This document shows, in pieces, positions 43,761 through 51,738 of a DNA stretch of 64,000 bases. The stretch comes from JAJDAH01 sp964487605 (GTDB lineage: Bacteria; Myxococcota_A; Polyangia; Polyangiales; Polyangiaceae), in NCBI GenBank assembly GCA_964487605.1, contig CAZARU010000012.1, forward strand, positions 32,173 through 96,172. The letters are read 5' to 3'. Positions within the stretch are counted from its first letter, which is position 1. Every line of letters begins with the position of its first letter. The position numbers and the translations under genes are program-made. The notes below the pieces were generated by a model, which worked only from the letters and a program-made list of their open reading frames with translations, was not told the DNA's origin and ran no database searches.

Positions 43761-44971
43761 ACCGGATCCTGGCACCCGTGGCGCTCGTCGGTGTCCTCCT
43801 CGCGCTCGCGGTCGAGTCGAGCGCGCAGCCCGCGACCGGCGACGTCGACAAGGCGCGGGCGCTCTTCAACGTGGGCGCACAGGCCTACGACAAGGGCGAC
43901 TTCCGCTCGGCCATCGACGCCTTCGGCGAGGCCTACGGCGTCTCGAAGCGGCCGGGCATCGCGTTCTCGCTGGCCCAGGCACATCGACGGCAGTATCACG
44001 TCGACGGCGAGCGCGCCGATCTCGAGGCGGCAATCCGTCACTACCGCGCGTACCTCGAAGGCGTGCCTCGAGGAGGCCGCCGGGGCGAGGCGGCGCAGGC
44101 CCTCGTGGAACTCGAACCGCTGCTCTCGCGCCTCGACCCGGTGGAGCGGAAGGAGCCCGAACCCGTGAAGCGCCCCACCCGCTTCATGGTCTCGTCGCCG
44201 GCACCCGGAGCGAGGATCTCCCTCGACGGCGGCGAGCCGGGTGCGTCCCCGCTCGTCGCGATCGTCTCTCCAGGCGCGCACACGGTTCGCGTCACGGCCG
44301 ACGGGTATGCGCCGGCGACACGCCAGGTGCTGGCCGTGGAGGGCGAGGTCGTCGGGCTCGACATGCCGCTGCGAGAGCTCCTCGGGTCGCTCGTGGTGAC
44401 CGGATCGAACGGAGCCGACGTGTTCGTGGAGCGGCGCCTCGTCGGGCGCATCCCCTTCGGCGCCCCGGTGGAGCTGCGCGCGGGCCGCCACCGCGTGGAC
44501 GTGGTCCAGGCCGGCCGTGAGCCGCGGACGTTCGACGTCGAAATCGGACGCGGAGAGCGGAGAGTCGTCACCGCGAGCCTTCGCACGACCGCGCAGCGGG
44601 TCGCCAGCTACGTCACCCTCGGGTCGGCGGGCGCTTCTCTGGTGGCGGGCGGCGCTTTCGCCGCGGTCACGCTCGCCAGGGACGCGGAGGCGTCGGACCT
44701 GCTGGATCGACGGCGCGCCGGCAACGTGTCCCCCGCCAGTCTCGGCGCCTACCGGGACGCTCGAGAGGCGCGCGACGACTGGCGAAGCGCGACGCAGATC
44801 GCCCTGGGCGGCGCCGTCGCGCTCGGAGCGATCGGCGCGGCGCTGTATCTGTTCGACACGCCGAGCGGACCCGGCGGCCCTTCGAGCGAAGCTCGGCCCA
44901 CGACGCTTCGCCCCGAGCCGCTCGGCGGGACCGGCTTCGTGGGCGCCGCGGTGTCGGGAGCGTTCTGGTGA
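43757..44971 (+). CDS. Exported TPR + PEGA protein with C-terminal membrane segments
   Basis: The 404-residue product has a signal peptide (MNRILAPVALVGVLLALAVESSAQ) and a TPR-like helical region (ARALFNVGAQAYDKGDFRSAIDA). Two PEGA repeats follow (SSPAPGARISLDGGEPGASPL near 150, then VVTGSNGADVFVERRLVGRIP near 215). Near the C-terminus are two hydrophobic segments (about 290-310 and 350-372). It shares its layout with the protein at 23400. It is the last gene of the kinase-kinase-FG-GAP run (ATGA overlap). A role in passing an envelope signal to the PEGA-kinase is an inference from context. Confidence 0.8.
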   Translation: MNRILAPVALVGVLLALAVESSAQPATGDVDKARALFNVGAQAYDKGDFRSAIDAFGEAYGVSKRPGIAFSLAQAHRRQYHVDGERADLEAAIRHYRAYLEGVPRGGRRGEAAQALVELEPLLSRLDPVERKEPEPVKRPTRFMVSSPAPGARISLDGGEPGASPLVAIVSPGAHTVRVTADGYAPATRQVLAVEGEVVGLDMPLRELLGSLVVTGSNGADVFVERRLVGRIPFGAPVELRAGRHRVDVVQAGREPRTFDVEIGRGERRVVTASLRTTAQRVASYVTLGSAGASLVAGGAFAAVTLARDAEASDLLDRRRAGNVSPASLGAYRDAREARDDWRSATQIALGGAVALGAIGAALYLFDTPSGPGGPSSEARPTTLRPEPLGGTGFVGAAVSGAFW

Positions 44972-44978
44972 TGCCGCG

Positions 44979-45905
44979 TCACCCGAAGTGCACCGCCGAG
45001 ATCCGCGCTCCCATGAGCTCGTCGCGGTAGGGCAGCGTGCCCGCGGCGTCGCCCGCCGCGCCCGCCACGACGTGCAACGGGAGCAGATGCTCTTCTCTCG
45101 GGTGACACGCGCGCGCTGCAGGAGCCTTCTCCCACTCCACCAGGTGCTGGTGCCGGCGATCGGCGCGCGCCGTCATGGACGCCTCCAGCCAGTCGTCGAA
45201 CGCCCGGGAGTCGTCGAGCGGTGGCTTCCCCGCGCGCCCGAAGAACGCTCGTAGGTTGTGGTAGCTCATGCCGCTTCCGACGACGAGCACGCCGCTCTTG
45301 CGGAGCGGCGCGAGCGCCTGTCCGAGCTTCACGTGCAGCGCGGGGTCGAGCCCTCGCACGAGGGAGAGCTGCAGCGTGGGCACGCTGGCTTCCGGAAAGG
45401 CGAGGGCCAGGGGCACGAACGTGCCGTGATCGAACCCGCGGCGCGGGTCTTCCGCCGTGCGGAAACCCGCCTTCTCGAGCAGCGTGCGCACCTCCACCAC
45501 GAGGTCCGGCGCTCCCGGCGCGGGCCACTTCACCGAGTACGTCTCGGGAGGAAAGCCGGAATAGTCGTAGAGCATGGGCGGCCTCGACGACGTCATCAGC
45601 GTGGGCACGGCCTCTTCCCAGTGCGCCGACACCACGAGCAGCGCCGAGGGACGCGCCGCCCCGAGAGTCCCGATCCCGCGCAGGTAGGTCGTCATGGCGT
45701 CGTAGGCACGCGGAGAACCCGGAACCGGCTCCTTCATGTACGGCCAGGGGCCGCCGCCGTGCGGCAGGTAGATCACCGGAAGATCGGTCTTCATGGACTT
45801 GCGCTCCTCGCGCCGGGGCGCGCCACCCGAGTCGCAGGCCGGAAGCACGCCGGCGGCGAGCAGGGCCGCCGCCTGCAGGATCGCGCGACGCCGGTCGGGG
45901 GACAC
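44979..45905 (-). CDS. LigB/YgiD-type extradiol dioxygenase, exported form
   Basis: The 308-residue product has the extradiol ring-cleavage pattern of the LigB/4,5-DOPA dioxygenase group: LPHGGGPWPY, VVSAHWEEAV, GFDHGTFVPL and LLPLHVVAGAA, which supply the His metal ligands. Family members open aromatic rings of catechols or L-DOPA with a divalent metal. GTG 45905 gives a twin-arginine-like leader (DRRRAILQAAALLAAGVLPAC) with a lipobox Cys24, so the enzyme may be exported by Tat and lipidated, which is unusual for this cytoplasmic family. ATG 45794 would give a cytoplasmic enzyme without it. It is convergent with the PEGA/TPR gene. Confidence 0.82.
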   Translation of the reverse strand: MSPDRRRAILQAAALLAAGVLPACDSGGAPRREERKSMKTDLPVIYLPHGGGPWPYMKEPVPGSPRAYDAMTTYLRGIGTLGAARPSALLVVSAHWEEAVPTLMTSSRPPMLYDYSGFPPETYSVKWPAPGAPDLVVEVRTLLEKAGFRTAEDPRRGFDHGTFVPLALAFPEASVPTLQLSLVRGLDPALHVKLGQALAPLRKSGVLVVGSGMSYHNLRAFFGRAGKPPLDDSRAFDDWLEASMTARADRRHQHLVEWEKAPAARACHPREEHLLPLHVVAGAAGDAAGTLPYRDELMGARISAVHFG

Positions 45906-46153
45906 GGTGGGGTGCCTAGCGCCATTCGGGTCAACGGCAATGGGCACGCCCTCGTGCCGGCGGCTTCTGCCCCCCCGGCGTGGGCTCGGCCGCACCGCGG
46001 AAATCCCGGTCCGGGCCCGCAATCTCGCGAGGTTCGGGCGGAGCGCGTGCTCGCGGCCGCGCGCGCGCGCCGGCCTCGGTTTTCGACGCGAGAGCTTTGC
46101 GTTAACAAGAGCGCCCTCCGGCAGTGACCGGGGTTCGAGGAGGCTCTGAAACG

Positions 46154-47512
46154 ATGAAGACCATTCGCCGCAGGGACGTGACCGCCGTTCTCGCCATCTT
46201 GCCGCTCGCGCTCGCGGGGTGCGAGGAGCGCAAGCCGGGTGGAGGCGTGGGTGCCGGCGCCAGCGCCGCCCCCAGCGCAGCCCCGGCGGCCAAGAGCAAG
46301 GACGGGATCAGCGACACGGAGATCAAGATCGGCAGCTTCGGTCCCCTGTCGGGCCCGGCCGCAGCCTGGGGCGTCGTGCTGCACTCGCTGAACGCCTACT
46401 TCGCGCACATCAACGAGAAGGGCGGCGTCCACGGACGCAAGATCAAGTTCGTGTACCTCGACGATCAGTACAACCCGTCCAAGACGCCCGGCGTGGTGCG
46501 CGAGCTGGTCGAGAAGGAAGACGTCTTCGCCATCGTCGCCGGCATCGGCACGGCGAACGGGCGTTCCGTGGCCGACTACCTGGAGAGCAAGGGCGTGCCC
46601 TTCTTCACGCCGGCATCGGGCGACAAGTTCTGGTCCGAGGGTGGCAAGAAGAACGTCTACACGGCGTTCCCGAAGTACGCGACGGAGGGAGAGATCCTGG
46701 GTGCGTACGCGGGGCGCGATCTGAAGAAGAAGACCGCCGCCGTGCTCTACCAGGACGACGACTTCGGCAAGCAGGGGCTGGAAGGGTTCAAGGCGGGGTT
46801 CGAGAAGAACGGCGGCAAGGTGGCGGTCGAGGTCTCCACGCAGCCAACCGACACCGACCTGGCCGGACAGGCGAGCAAGATCGCCGAGGGCAAGCCCGAC
46901 GTCCTGGTTCTCTACTGCGGCATCAAGCAGGGCGTCACCGCGGTGAAGATGCTCGACGCCCAGAAGAAGAAGCCCGACGTGCTCAGCTCCTTCGTGCTGG
47001 GCGATCCGATGCTCCTGAAGCTCGGCGGCGAGGCGTGGAACGGCACCATCTCGAGCACCGTGGGCAAGCTGCCCGACTCCGACGACCCGAGCGTGAAGAT
47101 GTACCGCGACGTCATCGAGAAGTACGGCGGCGGGAAGCTGCCCGTGGGTGGGTTCACCATGGCGGGCGTCCTCTTCGGCATGCCGTTCACGGAGGCGCTG
47201 CAGCGCGCGGGGAAGGACCTCACTCGAGACAAGTTCTACAAGGCGCTCCACGAGCTCGAGGACTGGCCGGGCCCCGGGCCGTACTGGGAGGGAGACGGTC
47301 TGGGTCCCCGCATCACCTTCTCGGAGGATCAGCGCCTCGGCTTCAACACCATCCGGCTCATCAAGGTGGACGGCGGAAAGTGGGTCGACCACACCGGGTG
47401 GATGGGCGTCTCCGGTCCCGTCGGCGGCGCCGACGCGAAGGGCGACGGGGGCAAGGGCGACAAGGACGACAAGGACGACGACGAGCTCATGAAGGAGCTG
47501 CTCGAGGAGTAG
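46154..47512 (+). CDS. ABC transporter branched-chain amino-acid-type substrate-binding lipoprotein
   Basis: The 452-residue product has a lipobox (LALAGC, Cys23) and a Gly/Ala linker. The mature part follows the periplasmic binding protein type I pattern (IKIGSFGPLSGPAAAWGVVL, VFAIVAGIGTANGRSVADYLE, ILGAYAGRDL). It ends in a Lys/Asp/Gly-rich tail (DKDDKDDDELMKELLEE) that is unusual for the family. The ribosome binding site gaggaggc lies nine to fifteen bases before ATG 46154. With livG and livF downstream and livM/livH at 29.7 kb, it completes a liv-type importer. Confidence 0.9.
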   Translation: MKTIRRRDVTAVLAILPLALAGCEERKPGGGVGAGASAAPSAAPAAKSKDGISDTEIKIGSFGPLSGPAAAWGVVLHSLNAYFAHINEKGGVHGRKIKFVYLDDQYNPSKTPGVVRELVEKEDVFAIVAGIGTANGRSVADYLESKGVPFFTPASGDKFWSEGGKKNVYTAFPKYATEGEILGAYAGRDLKKKTAAVLYQDDDFGKQGLEGFKAGFEKNGGKVAVEVSTQPTDTDLAGQASKIAEGKPDVLVLYCGIKQGVTAVKMLDAQKKKPDVLSSFVLGDPMLLKLGGEAWNGTISSTVGKLPDSDDPSVKMYRDVIEKYGGGKLPVGGFTMAGVLFGMPFTEALQRAGKDLTRDKFYKALHELEDWPGPGPYWEGDGLGPRITFSEDQRLGFNTIRLIKVDGGKWVDHTGWMGVSGPVGGADAKGDGGKGDKDDKDDDELMKELLEE

Positions 47513-47569
47513 TCATCGACGGGGTCCGCGCCGCGTGGCGCCGGACCCCGCGCGACTCGCGATTCATCC

Positions 47570-48427
47570 GTGACCTCCAGCGACTCCGATGCTTCGCCGC
47601 TCCTGATCGCCCGGGGGGTCGGCATCGCCTTCGGCGGCGTGCGGGCGCTTCGCGACGTCTCGCTGGAGGTGCCTCGGGGAAAGATCGTCAGCGTCATTGG
47701 GCCCAACGGCGCCGGCAAGACGACCTTCTTCAACTGCGTGACCGGCGTGTACCGGCCCGACACGGGCTCCGTCTCGTTCGACGGAAGGCCCGCCGTCGGT
47801 CTCGAACCGCACCAGATCGCGGAGCTCGGTCTGGCGCGGACGTTCCAGAACATCGAGCTCTTCGGGAGGATGTCCGTCCTGGACAACGTGCTCCTCGGCC
47901 GACACCGTCACATGCGGACCGGACCCGTCGGCGCAATGCTGTTCGGACGAAGGACGAAGGACGAGGAAGTGGCGCAGCGGCGGACGGTCGAGGAGGTGCT
48001 CGACTTCCTGGATCTGCAGTTCGCGCGCGACCGCTTCGTGGGGCACCTGGCCTACGGCGTGCGAAAGAAGGTGGAGCTCGCGCGCGCGCTCGCCATGGAG
48101 CCCAAGCTGCTGCTGCTCGACGAGCCGTCCGCCGGAATGAACGCCGAGGAGAAGGAGGACCTGGTCCACGTCATTCGCGACATCCGTGACGAGAAGAGGA
48201 TCACCGTCGTCCTCGTCGAGCACGACATGGGGCTCGTGATGGGCATCAGTGATCGCGTGGCCGTCCTCGACCACGGCGAGAAGATCGCCGAAGGCACGCC
48301 GTCGGAGGTCACGAAGGACCCCGAGGTCATCCGAGCGTACCTGGGCGCGGACTCGACGACGCAGAGCGCGCTCGGAAGCGCCATTGCCGACCCGACGAAG
48401 CCGACGGAGACGGAGGCGCCACCGTGA
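47570..48427 (+). CDS. livG: Branched-chain amino acid ABC transporter ATP-binding protein LivG-type
   Basis: The 285-residue protein carries Walker A GPNGAGKTT at 44-52, an altered signature LAYGVRKKVELARAL near 160, and Walker B LLLLDEPSAG near 182. The H-loop is near VLVEHDMGLVM. The signature LAYG in place of LSGGQ is usual in LivG. A C-terminal tail (about 260-285) is a low-complexity addition. The GTG start follows the binding protein by 57 bases and the stop overlaps livF by four bases. Confidence 0.93.
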   Translation: MTSSDSDASPLLIARGVGIAFGGVRALRDVSLEVPRGKIVSVIGPNGAGKTTFFNCVTGVYRPDTGSVSFDGRPAVGLEPHQIAELGLARTFQNIELFGRMSVLDNVLLGRHRHMRTGPVGAMLFGRRTKDEEVAQRRTVEEVLDFLDLQFARDRFVGHLAYGVRKKVELARALAMEPKLLLLDEPSAGMNAEEKEDLVHVIRDIRDEKRITVVLVEHDMGLVMGISDRVAVLDHGEKIAEGTPSEVTKDPEVIRAYLGADSTTQSALGSAIADPTKPTETEAPP

Positions 48428-49200
48428 GCGATCTGCTCGTCTGCCACAACCTCGAGGTGTTCTACGGCAAGTACCTTCAGGTGCTGCGGGGCGTGAGCGT
48501 GAACGTGGACGCCGGTGGCGTCGTCGCCGTGCTGGGCCCCAACGGCGCGGGCAAGACGACCCTCATCCGCACGGTGATGGGCCTCATCGACGACCAGCCC
48601 GAGCGCGGCGACGTCCGGTTCGAGGGAGCTCGCATCAACGACTGGGACACGGGTAGGCGTGTCCAGGCCGGCATCGCGTGCGTCCCCGAGGGCCGCGAGG
48701 TCTTCAAGGATCTGAGCGTCCGCGAGAATCTGATCATGGGCGGCTGGACGAGCGCGGGCTCCACCCTCGCCCCGAACCTGGAGCGCGTGTATCGCCACTT
48801 CCCCATCCTGCGAGACCGGCACGCGCAGAAGGCGGGCACCCTCTCCGGCGGAGAGCAGCAGATGCTGGCGATAGGTCGCGCGCTGATGAGCCGCCCGAAG
48901 GTGCTGCTGCTCGACGAACCGTCCCTCGGCCTCGCACCGCTCGTGGTGGAGAGCATCTTCGGCATCCTCCGTTCGCTGACCGAGGAGGGCATCGCGCTGC
49001 TGCTGGTCGAGCAGAACGCCCGTCTCGCCCTCTCCTTCGCCCGCTCGGGCTACATCCTCGAGAGCGGGCGAGTGGTCCTCTCGGGCACCTCCGAGGAGCT
49101 CCGGGAGAACGCCGACGTGCAGGAGTTCTACCTGGGCATGAAGGAGGCCGATTCGATCAAGGGCTACCGCCGCTACAAGCGGCGCAAACGCTGGGGTTGA
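48424..49200 (+). CDS. livF: Branched-chain amino acid ABC transporter ATP-binding protein LivF-type
   Basis: The 258-residue product has Walker A GPNGAGKTT at 38-46, signature LSGGEQQM at 140-147 and Walker B VLLLDEPSLGLAP near 160. The Q-loop and the LVEQNARLAL H-loop region fit LivF. The GTG start overlaps livG in a GTGA junction, so the two ATPases are translationally coupled. The C-terminus ends in a basic YRRYKRRKRWG tail. The next gene begins five bases after the stop. Confidence 0.94.
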   Translation: MSDLLVCHNLEVFYGKYLQVLRGVSVNVDAGGVVAVLGPNGAGKTTLIRTVMGLIDDQPERGDVRFEGARINDWDTGRRVQAGIACVPEGREVFKDLSVRENLIMGGWTSAGSTLAPNLERVYRHFPILRDRHAQKAGTLSGGEQQMLAIGRALMSRPKVLLLDEPSLGLAPLVVESIFGILRSLTEEGIALLLVEQNARLALSFARSGYILESGRVVLSGTSEELRENADVQEFYLGMKEADSIKGYRRYKRRKRWG

Positions 49201-49205
49201 CCACC

Positions 49206-49625
49206 ATGCAGATCAACGGCATCGCGCACATCCAGCTCACCGTGGGTGACTTTCCCCGGGCGAAGGCGTTCTACGAGCGCCTCTTGCCCTTCCTGGGCCT
49301 GACGCCGGTGATGGACATCGACGGGTTCTACTACTGCGTGGGGGCGCGCACGGGCGTCGCCATCTCGCTCGCCGACGACGTTCATCGGGACGGACGCTTC
49401 GTGCAGCGGCGGGTCGGATTGCACCACGTCTGCTTCCGAGCCCGGGAGCGCGCGGACGTGGACGAAGTTCACAGGTACATGAGCGAGCTCGGGGCGACGA
49501 TCGTCCATCCCCCCGAAGAGGCGTCCTGGGCACCGGGCTACTACTCCGTGCTGTTCGAGGATCCGGACGGAATTCGCCTGGAGGTCAACCACGTGCCGGG
49601 CAAGGGGCTCTTGGCCGACAAGTAG
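49206..49625 (+). CDS. Glyoxalase/VOC-superfamily protein
   Basis: The 139-residue product has the paired beta-alpha-beta-beta-beta pattern of VOC proteins: IAHIQLTVGDFPRAKAFYERLL in the first half, then VGLHHVCFRARERADVDEVH and YYSVLFEDPDGIRLEV in the second. Putative metal ligands are the His in each half and Glu in LEV. It starts five bases after livF, so it belongs to the liv transcript. The imported compound may be an oxygenase, lyase or glyoxalase substrate rather than a plain amino acid, but no specific reaction can be named. Confidence 0.82.
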   Translation: MQINGIAHIQLTVGDFPRAKAFYERLLPFLGLTPVMDIDGFYYCVGARTGVAISLADDVHRDGRFVQRRVGLHHVCFRARERADVDEVHRYMSELGATIVHPPEEASWAPGYYSVLFEDPDGIRLEVNHVPGKGLLADK

Positions 49626-49652
49626 GCCGCGGGCGCCGCAAGCGACCGGGCG

Positions 49653-50207
49653 CTACGACGGCAGACCCACGCCGTGGACCTTCGCGAGCTCTGCCAGGAT
49701 GCGGTCCTCCGACGGAAACTCGATCAGCATGAGCAGCACGGCGATCGCGAAGAACGGCGCCGCCACCACGAGGTCGAACCCGACCATGCCGAGCACGAAG
49801 CCGAAGGTCGCCACGGCCTCGCGCAGCGCCATCGTCAGGATGAAACCGGTCTGATACGCCGGCAGGGCGACGGAGAGCGCCCGCGCGCGGTCGGCGATCA
49901 CCTTGCGCGTCGCCTGCTGGCCGTACATCGGCATCGCGGTGTCGTCGGGCACTTCACGCGTCTCGAGGCGCAGTCGACCGAAGGCCTGTTTCCGCTGCAG
50001 GGTGGGGACGACGAAGCTCGCGGTGACGGAGCCGAGCGCCGCAGCGCCGAACGCCGGCAGAAGGACGAAATCGGGTGGACCGTCGGGAACGTCGCCGCCG
50101 CTCGAGCGGATCACGACGAGGAGGACGGGAAACAAGAGCGCCGAGCCCGTGAGCGCCGCCCAGAGGATGCGCGGCACCTGCAGGGGATGCGGAGACGTGG
50201 ACGGCAC
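49653..50207 (-). CDS. Small polytopic membrane protein, function unknown
   Basis: I do not recognise this 184-residue protein. It has a short Pro/Ser leader, then about four predicted helices (about 12-32, 46-66, 120-140, 148-166) separated by a charged loop near 75-105. The C-terminus ends in a soluble helix. Codon use matches the neighbours, and the gene lies between the liv/VOC group and the FHA gene in a convergent position. Nothing indicates its job. Confidence 0.65.
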   Translation of the reverse strand: MPSTSPHPLQVPRILWAALTGSALLFPVLLVVIRSSGGDVPDGPPDFVLLPAFGAAALGSVTASFVVPTLQRKQAFGRLRLETREVPDDTAMPMYGQQATRKVIADRARALSVALPAYQTGFILTMALREAVATFGFVLGMVGFDLVVAAPFFAIAVLLMLIEFPSEDRILAELAKVHGVGLPS

Positions 50208-50251
50208 GGCGGCGGTTCTATCATGAGCGCCCGGGCGCAGCCTGCTGGCCC

Positions 50252-50845
50252 TCAGGCGCGCCGCAGGACGGGGCGCGCTGCCGAGTGGTGCCCGCCGTCG
50301 CCGTCTCGAGCGGCCAGCGCATCGCGCGTCGCGGCGATCAAGCGCGCGAATCCCGGGGCCGTGTGAAAGCGGAAGCGGAAGCGGCCCAGGGTCACGAGCG
50401 CTCCGTCGGCGATCGGCACACGCGACCGCGGAGGGAGCTTCTTGTCGTTGACGAACGTGCCGTTGAGCGAGTCGAGGTCGGAGATCACCAGCCTTCCGGG
50501 CTCGTGCCGCAGCTCGCAGTGCGGGTCAGACACGGAGTACTCGTTGACGACGAGATCCGCGTTGGCGGTGCGCCCGACGACGATCGCGCCGCCCGGGGGA
50601 CCGCTCGGGCTCTTCACGACGGGCCAGACGCGCCCTACGAGCGCGGCGGAGGCCTCCATCGCCGCCAGCGAGGGCATGGCCGAGCCGATGGTCCCGCTCC
50701 GGCGGCCCCGCCGCCCTTCGTCGAGCGAGCCCACCATGGCGAGGCCGACGAGCGCCGCGCGCCCGTAGCGGGCCTGAAAGGGCACCTCGCCGAGCGCCCG
50801 GAGCCGTCCGACGAACTCCGTTACGGTGACCGGATCGGCCGTCAT
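50252..50845 (-). CDS. FHA-domain protein
   Basis: The 197-residue product has a C-terminal FHA domain: AIVVGRTANADLVVNEYSVS, then HCELRHEPGRLVISDLDSLN and GTFVNDKKL. All key motif positions (GR, SxxH, LxSxNGT) are visible, though the S is part of SVSDPH. It should bind a phosphothreonine peptide made by one of the Ser/Thr kinases nearby. The N-terminal 90 residues are mostly helical with no named domain. ATG 50845 was chosen over ATG 50866. Confidence 0.82.
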   Translation of the reverse strand: MTADPVTVTEFVGRLRALGEVPFQARYGRAALVGLAMVGSLDEGRRGRRSGTIGSAMPSLAAMEASAALVGRVWPVVKSPSGPPGGAIVVGRTANADLVVNEYSVSDPHCELRHEPGRLVISDLDSLNGTFVNDKKLPPRSRVPIADGALVTLGRFRFRFHTAPGFARLIAATRDALAARDGDGGHHSAARPVLRRA

Positions 50846-50923
50846 GCCTGAACAGCTACACGGCACGAACCCCGGAACCCTTTAGGCGTTCAGTGGCGAA
50901 GCGCGATGGCCACGCCCCGCCGC

Positions 50924-51547
50924 CTACTTCTTCACGCCCCCCTTCTTCCGGTCCTCCGGGGTCAAGTCCTCGTTCTTCCAGTACGTATCGGCCCGGTCGC
51001 CGTCGGCCGCCGTGAAGCCCACCATCTGCATCTCGGCCTCGATGGCGTGCGCCCCCTCGGGCACCGCCTCCTTCTTGGTGCACGAGAAGTTCAAGAAGGC
51101 CTTCTCCCCGGCCTTCATGGCACCGGCGAAGATGTTGCCGCTGCAGAAGGCACGCTTGCGCTTGCCTTCCTCGCCCACGCCCAGCTGCTTGCCGGCCTTG
51201 TCGTAGTAGTAGACGTAGACGGCTCCGAAGAGGACCTCGAGCGTCGAGTTGTTGATGATCTTGAACGTCGGACCCTTGTCGCCGATCTTGCCGTTCCAGG
51301 TCACCTCCATGATGCGCGTCGCGCCGGTGGCGACGCACGGCTTGTCGAACGTGCCGTCACCCTTCGATCCTTCCGGACAGGGGTGCGACGGCTTCTTCAC
51401 CGCGGGCGCGGGCGCGGGCGCAGGTTCCGGCGCGGGTGGCGGCGCGGGCTTCGCGCTCGCCGCGGGCGCGGGCTTCTCCTCTTCACAACCCGCCATCGGC
51501 GCGAGCGCCATGGCGGCCAGCGCGGCCTTGATCGTCCAACTCGACAT
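50924..51547 (-). CDS. Lipoprotein with Pro/Ala linker, unknown beta-rich domain
   Basis: The 207-residue product has a lipobox (PMAGC, Cys21) and a Pro/Ala-rich linker (about 25-47). A compact beta-rich domain follows, with conserved-looking Cys (HPCPEG, KPCVATG, FCSGN, FSCTKK). Two pairs could form disulphides. I recognise no family. It probably sits at the outer membrane. Frames upstream are open to 51697 but only the ATG at 51547 gives a signal peptide. Confidence 0.7.
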   Translation of the reverse strand: MSSWTIKAALAAMALAPMAGCEEEKPAPAASAKPAPPPAPEPAPAPAPAVKKPSHPCPEGSKGDGTFDKPCVATGATRIMEVTWNGKIGDKGPTFKIINNSTLEVLFGAVYVYYYDKAGKQLGVGEEGKRKRAFCSGNIFAGAMKAGEKAFLNFSCTKKEAVPEGAHAIEAEMQMVGFTAADGDRADTYWKNEDLTPEDRKKGGVKK

Positions 51548-51738
51548 GGGTGCCTCCGTACGCACCGCGGCGCACGTCCCGCGGCGCAGGCGCGCGACGG
51601 TAGCCGAAGCGACTGCCGTCCGCCATCCCGCCGAGACCCTCGGGCGACTGCAGGAGTGACGCGCAACCCGCCCCGCGGTAGGCGACCAGCGCGCCACGAA
51701 ACGCGTGGGGCGAGCAGACCTGGCCCGGGACGCACCGA

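Noticed and set aside
40878..43775. A 965-codon minus-strand open frame
   Set aside because: It is antisense to the kinase-PEGA and FG-GAP genes, which have clear motifs; the frame shows none.
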